Shown here: piece by piece, positions 53,424 to 61,572 of the stretch
How the letters are laid out: each line of letters starts with the position of its first letter
Numbering within the stretch: the first letter of the stretch is position 1
DNA from: Cyclobacteriaceae bacterium
GTDB lineage: Bacteria > Bacteroidota > Bacteroidia > Cytophagales > Cyclobacteriaceae
DNA: 64,000 nucleotides
Reading direction: 5' to 3'
NCBI GenBank assembly: GCA_013141055.1
Contig: JABFRS010000002.1
Span: 1,240,001 to 1,304,000, forward strand
Notes under the pieces: generated by a model
What the model saw: the letters and a program-made list of their open reading frames with translations, nothing else
Told to the model about the DNA's origin: nothing
Databases searched by the model: none
Position numbers and translations under genes: made by a program

Positions 53424-55073
53424 TTAATCCGTGATTTCTGTAATCGGCTGACCAGTACAGCCACTGGGAAATTTTATTTTCAGCAGAACTGATAACGTCG
53501 GCGCAATATCAGTGATAACATGAAGTTGTGAAGAACTTCCTTTTCTTACACCCCACCCATAAAATAAAATCGGAACGTGAGTATCATACGTATATCCAGA
53601 GCCGTGGGTAGTTCCTGTTACATAAGAACTTGATAACCAGTTTGGCTCCAGCACAAATGCAATATCACCGGAACGTTTGGGATTGAAACCTCTAACAACA
53701 CTTCCCTTGAGACCCTTCTCTCCGTAGTCGGAAGAACGAAGCGAACTTGAGGTGAATACATTGGCAACACCATCTGTACCCATCAGATACTGAGTGATCA
53801 ATTCTGTTACAATTAACCTGTCAACTCCGGTTGATTTGGGATCTCCTGTGAAGGCTTCCTGATTTAAAAACACCTGATCATTGCTGATTTTCTCCACAAT
53901 CTTTTTGTCTGGGAAGTATTTTTTCAGGAAATCATTAATACCTGCCTCTGCAAATGATTCACGGAATAATCCCGCAGGAATTTTATTGTCCTTGAGATAT
54001 TGAGGAACATCAGAAACAGCGTGATCTGCGGTCAGGAACACGATATACTGTCCTGTTCCTACTTTCTTATCCAGCTCACTCAAAAGATCCTGGATATTCC
54101 TATCGAGGCGGAGATAGGTATCTTCAATTTCTACTGAGTTGGGGCCCATTGCGTGACCCACATAATCAGGACTTGAATAAGAGACCGTTAAAAAGTCAGT
54201 GATCTCATCCTTACCAAGCTCCTCTCCATCCAATGCTGCCTTCACAACATCTGTTAAAAGATCACAACCAAAGCCTGATGCTACAATCAATTCATAGCCG
54301 GTTGATTTTGTTCTCATCTGTCTGAGATTGTATGGAAACACCGGCTTCTCTTCTTTGCCTTTTATTCTGTTCTCATATGGAGAATCATCAGGACCGCTCT
54401 CTGTATATTGCTCAACCGGCAAGAGAGTCTTCCATTCCCGATTAAGGTATTGATCTGCCAGATTCAATGAATTGACTTTTTCAAGCCACAGAGGCAAGCC
54501 TGGTTTATAATAAGTACTGCTGATAAATTTACCACTTGGTGAGTCAAACCAATATGCGCCATCAGCCATGTGACCAGCCGGAAGAACCGCACCGCGATCT
54601 TTCATAGAAAGTCCAATAACCTTACCTCGCTTTTGGGTGGCAAGTTTTAATTCGTCTGTAATAGTTGTGGAAAGTAATCTCCAGGGAGATACGTCGCCAT
54701 TCCCTACTTCAATCCCAACAGGTTTTTGATTCTCATCGCCAACGCAATTCACGGCTTTCTTTAAAGTCTTATCAAACCAATCATTTGCAATTATTCCATG
54801 AATGGCAGGTGTAGTACCTGTATAAACCGAAGCATGTCCCGGACCGGTATATGTTGGCACATAATTATAGTGCGCATTTTTGAGCATGAACCCATCGGAC
54901 ATAAGCCGTTTAAATCCTCCCGGGCCAAATTTCTTTTCGAAACGATATAGATATTCCTGCCTCATTTGATCCACTACAATACCAACTACCAACTTGGGTT
55001 TGTCCTGGGCACTAAGGCTTAAGGCAGCCACTGTCAGGATAATAAAAATCAAATGCTTCATAGCTTTTTTCAT
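53424..55073 (-). CDS. Exported alkaline phosphatase, PafA-like
   Basis: A 549-residue exported enzyme of the alkaline phosphatase superfamily. VGIVVDQMRQEYL has the first metal Asp (Asp35) and VPTYTGPGHASVYTGTTPAI carries the Thr nucleophile (near residue 76) of the PafA type. SMKDRGAVLPAGH supplies the Lys and Arg that distinguish PafA phosphomonoesterases. Further metal residues are in FLTADHAVSD and TGTTHGSGYTYDTHVPILFY. It should release phosphate from organic esters in the periplasm and is expected to be calcium-stable; promoter control by phosphate cannot be seen. Confidence 0.9.
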   Translation of the reverse strand: MKKAMKHLIFIILTVAALSLSAQDKPKLVVGIVVDQMRQEYLYRFEKKFGPGGFKRLMSDGFMLKNAHYNYVPTYTGPGHASVYTGTTPAIHGIIANDWFDKTLKKAVNCVGDENQKPVGIEVGNGDVSPWRLLSTTITDELKLATQKRGKVIGLSMKDRGAVLPAGHMADGAYWFDSPSGKFISSTYYKPGLPLWLEKVNSLNLADQYLNREWKTLLPVEQYTESGPDDSPYENRIKGKEEKPVFPYNLRQMRTKSTGYELIVASGFGCDLLTDVVKAALDGEELGKDEITDFLTVSYSSPDYVGHAMGPNSVEIEDTYLRLDRNIQDLLSELDKKVGTGQYIVFLTADHAVSDVPQYLKDNKIPAGLFRESFAEAGINDFLKKYFPDKKIVEKISNDQVFLNQEAFTGDPKSTGVDRLIVTELITQYLMGTDGVANVFTSSSLRSSDYGEKGLKGSVVRGFNPKRSGDIAFVLEPNWLSSSYVTGTTHGSGYTYDTHVPILFYGWGVRKGSSSQLHVITDIAPTLSVLLKIKFPSGCTGQPITEITD

Positions 55074-55166
55074 TCCTGCGAATATAAATGATTCAGGTTT
55101 AAAGATTCTAACTTAAAATGTGGGGAAATCTGAGTGTACAATGCAAAATCTGAAGATTAGGACCCG

Positions 55167-57767
55167 TCAATTATTACAGGATATTTCCTCAAATTCTTCG
55201 GCTTCCAGAGCCTGCTTGCGAATGATCTTTCCAAGATGGTCATAATAAATCACCACTGAAATACCTGCTTCTTCAATATGACGTTCGGTAAAATAGAGTG
55301 GCATGTCTTTGCTTCCCAGATTGATCACATCACTATACTGGATCGGAACAACAATCCCATGCTTGCTGCTGATTACCCCAAAAGCGTTGTCTTGTTTGAC
55401 AATATAGATTTTCTCCCCTGAAGTGTCTTTTATAACAGTAAAATTCCGAATTCGGTCCATGGATATCTTTCTGGAATGAATGTTCATCAGCATCCATTGA
55501 AAATTCTTCTTCACAAGGGCCGTCGAATCATTCCAATATTGTATCTCCTCCCAATCAAAATTTCCGGAAGGCCTTCCGTCCAGCGTAATGAATCCATAGA
55601 ATTTATCTTTATAAGCGATCCGCAATCCGGAATTATAAAATTTAATGTTACGGTCAAATACTGGTCGTATTAATATCTTTCTTTTGAGATCATACCAACC
55701 AAATTTCTTCTCTTTCAGCAAGGAGAACTGGGTTGAATCAACAGATACAATGGCATCATACTCAATAGGAATCAGAACTTTGCCCTCCTCGGTAAGAAGT
55801 CCTTTTTTATTCAGTCGTGTTACAAGAAAAACATTATTTGAAATTGCTTCCAGGTCATCAAAATCCAGAGTAAATAATTTAATTCCAGAAGCTGCATCAT
55901 ATACAGTTTTTCTTTTCCTGTCATCTACGATTACCCATGCGGATGAATCTCGATACTCTTTTAGCTGAAAATACGTGTTTTCAGAAAATGAGAGCTTTTG
56001 CCCAGCAGGCAGAAAGGCTTTAAGGGAATCATTTATCTGCATCATGGCCAATTGACCTTTAAACCAGACGCTATCTCCTTCATATAAGCTGGTCAACGCT
56101 TTATCATAAAGCTGTGAGCGATTATTCTCTGTTTGTAAACGGACCCATCCTGCCTGTTCCTGAATGGACTTGTAAGGAATGTTCTCAAATTTCTTAATGC
56201 CTTTCACGAATTCCTTTCCGTCTCTTTGTTGAATAAACCCAAAGGTTGCTTTTCTCAGCCGCTGTCGATCGAGTGGAATGACAAAATTCAGATAAGGGTC
56301 AATCACTCCTTCCAAAGACCCATTGCGAACCCAGTATTGCCGGGGAGCCCATCGCTTTACATCTTCAAAAACAAAATCCTCATTAAGAGAAGATCGTCCA
56401 TTGATCTTTGCAATCAATGATGGTGTAGTAAGGACTTTCTTCCCCATTCTTTCTAAAACAATCAATGAGTCAATTGCATTTATGTCATCATAGTTATAGG
56501 GCAGCAATTGTTTTCCTGTCAGGCTGAACAATCCCCATTTATTACTTTTCTGCAAAGCCAGAAAGCGAGAAGCGACAGGTTGTGCATTCATAACGAAAGA
56601 GCCTATTCTGAATCCTGACTCATGCATCACAAAATTTCCGGAATCAGAAGTCAACAAAAGGTAACCCATTCCAATCTCTTTAGCCTCCTTCAATTTTCCA
56701 TTCCACAGAATGCTTCCATCACGTGCCAGCAAACCGGCAGAAGTTACAAGCAAGCGTTCTGTTATTTCACCACAGCGATAATCTTCAGCAATGTCATCCA
56801 ACAATGGAGCAATTACCTCTACCCCATGCTCATCCATGAATCCAAATTTTCCTGATTTAATGATCGGCACCCAATATGACTTATTCAATTTCTCCATTGA
56901 CCGGAGAGAGTCTGTCATCCAGTTTTCATCGAAAATATTCTCGTCATCAGTTGTCTGAAGTTTATACAGGATATTTTTCGCAATAATGGCTGAGCTTCCT
57001 GATGGATAATTTTCAATAAACCATTGAAACGATTCAGGCGAACCTGAAGCAGTAGACATTTCAAGTATAGATTTCTCAGTGATTGAGCGATATGGGCTTT
57101 TTGGAAATTGCTTATGGAAAGCGATGAAGCTGGATAGTTTATGATCACCTGTTTTATCCTCAAATAACAATTTATCGAACCGTCTTTTTGCTTCATTGAT
57201 TCTGACTGACGAGGGATATTTTATAAGAAATTTCTGAAAGCTCGACCAGGTATTAACTTTTAAGGCGTCGATGTAAGCAACTTCATCTCTTAATTCAACT
57301 GCTGCAGAAAGCTGAAGCGAACCTTTACGATGATCAATAAAATACTGGTACGATTCCTCCGTATTTAAACGTTTGGCATATTCAAAGGAAGCGCTATCGA
57401 TCTTCACTCTGAGTTTTAACAATTGATTACTATCGAGCGGAATCTTCTTCAATCGCTCTCTCTCCTTAACAGATACCAGTTGAAGATTTCGTGTTGTAGA
57501 TCGTGCATAGGAGTAAGCAGAATCAAGCTGGTAAGAAGGATTTACTGCATTAAAAAAATAAAGAGCAAGCAGATAGCGTGCTTCTGGATTTAGTGAATCC
57601 TTTGAAAGAGATTTACGAAGGGTCTGTTCAACCTTTGCCCATTTACCTTTTTCCATGCGACCCATTGCCAGCTTTTCAGGGCTGATCTGACCAAAGGCAG
57701 GCAAATTTAAAATCAGAAGAATAAGGCAGATCCGCATTCTGAGCATAGAAACGAAAGCAAGTTTCAT
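55167..57767 (-). CDS. Exported WG-repeat protein with N-terminal TPR-like region
   Basis: An 866-residue protein with a signal peptide (ending PAFGQ). The first part (about 25-270) contains helical, TPR-like units (ARYLLALYFFN, SFQKFLIKYPSSVRINEAKR, SFQWFIENYPSGSSA). The rest is WG (KWG-type) repeats: GKFGFMDEHGVEVIAPLLDD, NKWGLFSLTGKQLLPYNYDD, KKGLLTEEGKVLIPIEYDAI, KFGWYDLKRKILIRPVFDR and NAFGVISSKHGIVVPIQYSD. Such repeats form beta-rich scaffolds whose ligands are unknown. It stands alone, divergent from the CRTAC1-like gene. Confidence 0.88.
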   Translation of the reverse strand: MKLAFVSMLRMRICLILLILNLPAFGQISPEKLAMGRMEKGKWAKVEQTLRKSLSKDSLNPEARYLLALYFFNAVNPSYQLDSAYSYARSTTRNLQLVSVKERERLKKIPLDSNQLLKLRVKIDSASFEYAKRLNTEESYQYFIDHRKGSLQLSAAVELRDEVAYIDALKVNTWSSFQKFLIKYPSSVRINEAKRRFDKLLFEDKTGDHKLSSFIAFHKQFPKSPYRSITEKSILEMSTASGSPESFQWFIENYPSGSSAIIAKNILYKLQTTDDENIFDENWMTDSLRSMEKLNKSYWVPIIKSGKFGFMDEHGVEVIAPLLDDIAEDYRCGEITERLLVTSAGLLARDGSILWNGKLKEAKEIGMGYLLLTSDSGNFVMHESGFRIGSFVMNAQPVASRFLALQKSNKWGLFSLTGKQLLPYNYDDINAIDSLIVLERMGKKVLTTPSLIAKINGRSSLNEDFVFEDVKRWAPRQYWVRNGSLEGVIDPYLNFVIPLDRQRLRKATFGFIQQRDGKEFVKGIKKFENIPYKSIQEQAGWVRLQTENNRSQLYDKALTSLYEGDSVWFKGQLAMMQINDSLKAFLPAGQKLSFSENTYFQLKEYRDSSAWVIVDDRKRKTVYDAASGIKLFTLDFDDLEAISNNVFLVTRLNKKGLLTEEGKVLIPIEYDAIVSVDSTQFSLLKEKKFGWYDLKRKILIRPVFDRNIKFYNSGLRIAYKDKFYGFITLDGRPSGNFDWEEIQYWNDSTALVKKNFQWMLMNIHSRKISMDRIRNFTVIKDTSGEKIYIVKQDNAFGVISSKHGIVVPIQYSDVINLGSKDMPLYFTERHIEEAGISVVIYYDHLGKIIRKQALEAEEFEEISCNN

Positions 57768-57917
57768 TTATTCAACGAAACAAAGAAATTCATTCCGGTT
57801 TTTATCGCTGGCATCACTTCAATCGAATTTTAAACGAAATCAAAAAAAGACATAATGCAGGATTTAATGAATTCTTAATTTCTTAAAGTATTTTCGAAGC
57901 TCAAATTGAACAAATAC

Positions 57918-60182
57918 ATGAAGTCGATTTCTCTCCTACTTATCTTTTTATTGCAGATAATTCTCCTTTCATCATGCCAGAATGATAAATCAAAAAATGA
58001 GGCAGCTCAGCAAAAAATGGTCGAGCTATTACTTGAGAAAAGACTTTTTGCACATAATTCCCAAAATCCTTTCAATGCAGAAGCGAAGATATTCACAGTC
58101 GATTCCATCCTTGCGCTTCATTCAGAAGACTACGATAACAATGCACTCAATTATGTAAAAGCAAGTCATCTTCTTCAGGCCGGGCAGGAAGAGAAATCAA
58201 TTGCAGCACTGACTCAACTATTAAAAAATGTTGACGGAACAAATACCAAGTTGATAAAGCTGATTACGTCAAACCTTGCTTTGTCATATTTGCGACTAGG
58301 CGAGCGATCCAATTGTATAGCCGGACACGCTGCTGAATCATGTATACTTCCCATAAAAGGATTAGGGATTCATACCAAGCCCATTGCATCACAAAAAGCA
58401 AAAGAGCTTTATCTATCTATACTAAATAATGACCCCAATGATCTTGAATCGCGCTGGCTCCTTAACATTGCCTGCATGACATTGGGAGAATATCCTAAAG
58501 AAGTGCCCGCTAAATGGTTGCTGCCAGGACTCGATGGTGATGCAGACAGCGTGAGAGTTCTGGCTTTTGAAGACGTGGCCTCTGACCTAAAACTGGATGT
58601 TAATAATATGGGTGGCGGAAGCATAGCTGAAGATTTTGATAATGACGGCTACATTGACCTTATGATCTCCAGCATCGGACTCGCTGATAAAATGCATTAC
58701 TTCAAAAATAATGGTGATGGAACCTTCACCGATCTCACAGACAAAATTGGACTGACAGGGATCAACGGCGGCCTCAATATGATCCAGGCTGACTATAACA
58801 ATGATGGATTTAAAGATATTTTCGTTTTACGAGGAGCATGGAAAAGGAGATTCGGCAAAGAGCCAAACTCTCTTTTGAAAAACAATGGTGATGGAACTTT
58901 TACTGATGTCACCGTTAACAGTGGACTTCTCTCATTTCATCCCACTCAGGCAGGTACCTGGAATGACTTCAACAATGATGGTTGGGTAGATTTATTCATT
59001 GGAAATGAAACAGTGATGAATGCCCCTGGCAGTAATGCAGTTCAGGAAATACATCCCTGCGAATTATTCATTAATAATCAGGATGGAACCTTTACCGATA
59101 TCTCCCAAAAAGCGCAGGTCGATATTGTGGGTTTTATTAAAGGAGTAACTTCAGGAGACTATAATAATGACGGACTGAAAGACATTTTTATCTCCAGCAT
59201 GAATGAAGGAAGAATGCTGTTAAAAAATAAAGGAGGTAAGGGGAAAGAAATAACATTTGAAAATGTAACCGCCGAAGCCGGACTTGATCTTGACAAAGGA
59301 AAAACATTCCCAACATGGTTCTGGGATTACAACAATGATGGCTGGCTGGATATTTTTGTTTGTGATTATACTTCAGAAAATTCACTCGCATATTATTTTG
59401 CTGCGGAAAACTTAGGGATACCTGCCGGCAATCCCGACAAGACTTTTTTATACAGAAATAATCAGGATGGAACGTTCACTAATGTTGCGAAAGAAGCAGG
59501 ACTAAATAAAAATATTTTTGCTATGGGATCCAACTTCGGTGACATCGACAATGATGGATACCTCGACATGTATCTCGGCACAGGCAATCCCGCTTACGAA
59601 TCTATCATTCCCAATAAAATGTTTAAGAACATCGATGGAAAACGTTTTGCAGACGTCACCACTTCAGCACGCGTTGGTCATTTACAGAAAGGACATGGAG
59701 TTTCTTTTGCTGATTTCGATAATGATGGAGATCAGGATATCAATATTGAAATGGGCGGAGCTTATGACGGTGATTCCTATCAGAATTCATTTTTCCTGAA
59801 TCCCGGGCAAAATAATAATCACTGGATATCCATTGATCTTGAAGGAAGTAAATCAAATCGTGCTGCCATCGGATCAAGGGTTAAAGTGACTTTCAGGGAA
59901 AATGGAGTCTCCCGCAGTGTTTACCGTGATGTAAATTCAGGTGGAAGCTTTGGATGTTCACCCTTCAGAAGAGAAATTGGCATTGGTAAGGCAAACATCA
60001 TTGACGAACTTGAAATCAAATGGCATGGCAGTGGTACCGTGCAGGTATTTCAGAATATAAAACCAGATCAGTTTATTAAAATCTTTGAAGGTAATGATGT
60101 GATTAAATTTGTTGAGTTAAAGAAGATAAATTGGCTGCTACCAAATCGGTTGTGCATACCAGTATTGGCAGGCGGTCGATAG
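57918..60182 (+). CDS. CRTAC1/ASPIC-UnbV-type FG-GAP repeat lipoprotein
   Basis: A 754-residue lipoprotein (Cys in LLSSCQND). A short TPR-like part (about 25-200) precedes seven FG-GAP/VCBS repeats with calcium-binding DxDxDG-type loops: DFDNDGYIDL, DYNNDGFKDI, DFNNDGWVDL, DYNNDGLKDI, DYNNDGWLDI, DIDNDGYLDM and DFDNDGDQDI. The ASPIC/UnbV domain follows (about 630-730, GSRVKVTFRENG, GSFGCSPFRREIGIG). The ATG at 57918 is used; an upstream TTG adds four residues. The last 20 residues are basic and not part of the known fold. Probably surface-exposed adhesion or polysaccharide-related. Confidence 0.88.
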   Translation: MKSISLLLIFLLQIILLSSCQNDKSKNEAAQQKMVELLLEKRLFAHNSQNPFNAEAKIFTVDSILALHSEDYDNNALNYVKASHLLQAGQEEKSIAALTQLLKNVDGTNTKLIKLITSNLALSYLRLGERSNCIAGHAAESCILPIKGLGIHTKPIASQKAKELYLSILNNDPNDLESRWLLNIACMTLGEYPKEVPAKWLLPGLDGDADSVRVLAFEDVASDLKLDVNNMGGGSIAEDFDNDGYIDLMISSIGLADKMHYFKNNGDGTFTDLTDKIGLTGINGGLNMIQADYNNDGFKDIFVLRGAWKRRFGKEPNSLLKNNGDGTFTDVTVNSGLLSFHPTQAGTWNDFNNDGWVDLFIGNETVMNAPGSNAVQEIHPCELFINNQDGTFTDISQKAQVDIVGFIKGVTSGDYNNDGLKDIFISSMNEGRMLLKNKGGKGKEITFENVTAEAGLDLDKGKTFPTWFWDYNNDGWLDIFVCDYTSENSLAYYFAAENLGIPAGNPDKTFLYRNNQDGTFTNVAKEAGLNKNIFAMGSNFGDIDNDGYLDMYLGTGNPAYESIIPNKMFKNIDGKRFADVTTSARVGHLQKGHGVSFADFDNDGDQDINIEMGGAYDGDSYQNSFFLNPGQNNNHWISIDLEGSKSNRAAIGSRVKVTFRENGVSRSVYRDVNSGGSFGCSPFRREIGIGKANIIDELEIKWHGSGTVQVFQNIKPDQFIKIFEGNDVIKFVELKKINWLLPNRLCIPVLAGGR

Positions 60183-60253
60183 AAAAACTTACCCCCCAGC
60201 GGGGTAGCGGATATCAATGTAGTCCTTGTAGATTCACACATTAATCGAATCTT

Positions 60254-61144
60254 ATGAAACTACTGGCTCTCCTCCTTCTTTTTCCCTTTTTATGCATTGC
60301 TCAATCATCCATCACCCAGGAGGATCGGCAAAAAGCCAACAGTTTTTACGTTGCGTCTGATTGGTCCAATGCTATTACGGCGTATAAAAAAATTGCTGAA
60401 GCAGAACCACAAAACTGGAACGCGCGCACCCGACTTGGTGTATCATATCTCTCCAGTGGAAATTCAAAAGAAGCAGTCAAGTATCTGGAAGAGGCTGTGA
60501 AGATCGGCAACAACAATCTTTCGATGTATTACCTCGGAAGTGCATTTGCCATGACCAAACAACCGGATCAGGCTTTTCAATGGATTGAGAAATCAATTAA
60601 AAATGGATTTGCTCAGATAAGTGTTTTTGATGAAGATAAAAACCTTATGGCTCTGAAATCCGATTCCCGCTTCTCGAAATACCGGGATGAAATACTCAAA
60701 ACTGTTTATCCATGTCGTTATTCTGAAAAATCACGAGCATTTGATTTCTGGATTGGTGAGTGGGATGTGAAAAACGTTCAAGGTCTGCCTGCCGGTAAAA
60801 GTAAAATCGAAGTAATGCTGGGAGATTGTGTGCTTCTCGAAAACTGGACCAGCGCCCCTCCCAATGCATACGCGGGGAAAAGTTTCAATCTCTTCAACAG
60901 TGCATCACAGAAATGGATCCAGACCTGGGTCGATGATAAAGGTGGCCTGATTGAATTTATCAATGGAGAATACAAAGACAATAAGATGGAATTCGTCACA
61001 CATCCAGACGCTAAGAATCTTATAACACGATTAACCCTTTACAATCTCGGACCCGATCGCGTTCGACAGCATTTCGAAACGACCTCTGATGATGGAAAAA
61101 CCTGGACAACTACCACGGATTTGAATTACTTCAGAATTAAGTAG
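60254..61144 (+). CDS. Exported TPR protein with C-terminal DUF1579-like domain
   Basis: A 296-residue protein with a signal peptide (ending LCIAQSS). TPR units are at about 20-125 (ANSFYVASDWSNAITAYKKI, ARTRLGVSYLSSGNSKEAVK), followed by a barrel-like domain (about 155-296) beginning FDFWIGEWDVKN and ending WTTTTDLNYFRIK. That domain resembles the lipoprotein at 17066. A small ligand- or lipid-binding role is possible. A short CCCC/GGGG hairpin (60190-60206) sits between this gene and the preceding one. Confidence 0.75.
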   Translation: MKLLALLLLFPFLCIAQSSITQEDRQKANSFYVASDWSNAITAYKKIAEAEPQNWNARTRLGVSYLSSGNSKEAVKYLEEAVKIGNNNLSMYYLGSAFAMTKQPDQAFQWIEKSIKNGFAQISVFDEDKNLMALKSDSRFSKYRDEILKTVYPCRYSEKSRAFDFWIGEWDVKNVQGLPAGKSKIEVMLGDCVLLENWTSAPPNAYAGKSFNLFNSASQKWIQTWVDDKGGLIEFINGEYKDNKMEFVTHPDAKNLITRLTLYNLGPDRVRQHFETTSDDGKTWTTTTDLNYFRIK

Positions 61145-61212
61145 AAATCAGTCCTAAAGGCCAAATTTTAACCCTTCAGTAACCTTTTCAAAATCCTTGC
61201 GTTTATTAGTTA

Positions 61213-61232
61213 TAATTTTGTATAATATACAA
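61213..61232 (+). promoter_or_regulatory. -7 promoter box overlapped by a palindromic operator
   Basis: TAATTTTG (61213-61220) matches the -7 consensus and ends inside a perfect palindrome, TTGTATA-A-TATACAA (61218-61232). The ATG of the PadR gene is at 61243. AT-rich dyads of this size are typical PadR-family operators, and the position would block promoter clearance. No -33 box could be seen at the standard distance. Confidence 0.65.
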
Positions 61233-61242
61233 TGTATAACCA

Positions 61243-61572
61243 ATGAGCAACAAAGGAATTGGCGAATTTGAAGAATTGGTTCTCCTGGCAGTCTGCATAC
61301 AGGAAGGAACAGGTTACGGCATCTCTGTTAAAAGAGAGGTCGAGAAACATTCAGGCCGCAGCATTCTTCTAGGTGCTGTACACATAACACTTTACCGTCT
61401 TCAGGATAAGGGGCTTCTCAAATCTGAGCTTGGTGGAAGCAGCGAGAAACGGGGCGATAGGCGTAAAAGGCTTTTTAAAATCACAAAAAAGGGAATGGAA
61501 CATCTCCGTGCTTCCCAGGAAGTGCGTCAAAAAATGTGGGGAATGATTCCACAGCTTAATACTGGCTCATGA
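61243..61572 (+). CDS. PadR-family transcriptional regulator
   Basis: A 109-residue repressor with the winged-helix PadR core: FEELVLLAVCIQEGTGYGIS, VHITLYRLQDKGLLKSEL with the recognition helix, and the wing KRGDRRKRLFKITKKGMEHL. It is the short subfamily-2 type, without a long C-terminal dimer domain. It is translationally coupled to a downstream FtsX permease by a 4-bp overlap, and a palindrome overlaps its -7 box, so it probably represses its own operon. Confidence 0.9.
   Translation: MSNKGIGEFEELVLLAVCIQEGTGYGISVKREVEKHSGRSILLGAVHITLYRLQDKGLLKSELGGSSEKRGDRRKRLFKITKKGMEHLRASQEVRQKMWGMIPQLNTGS

Noticed and set aside
60190..60206. TACCCC/GGGGTA hairpin as terminator of the FG-GAP lipoprotein gene
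   Set aside because: Only 6 pairs and no T-tract after the stem.
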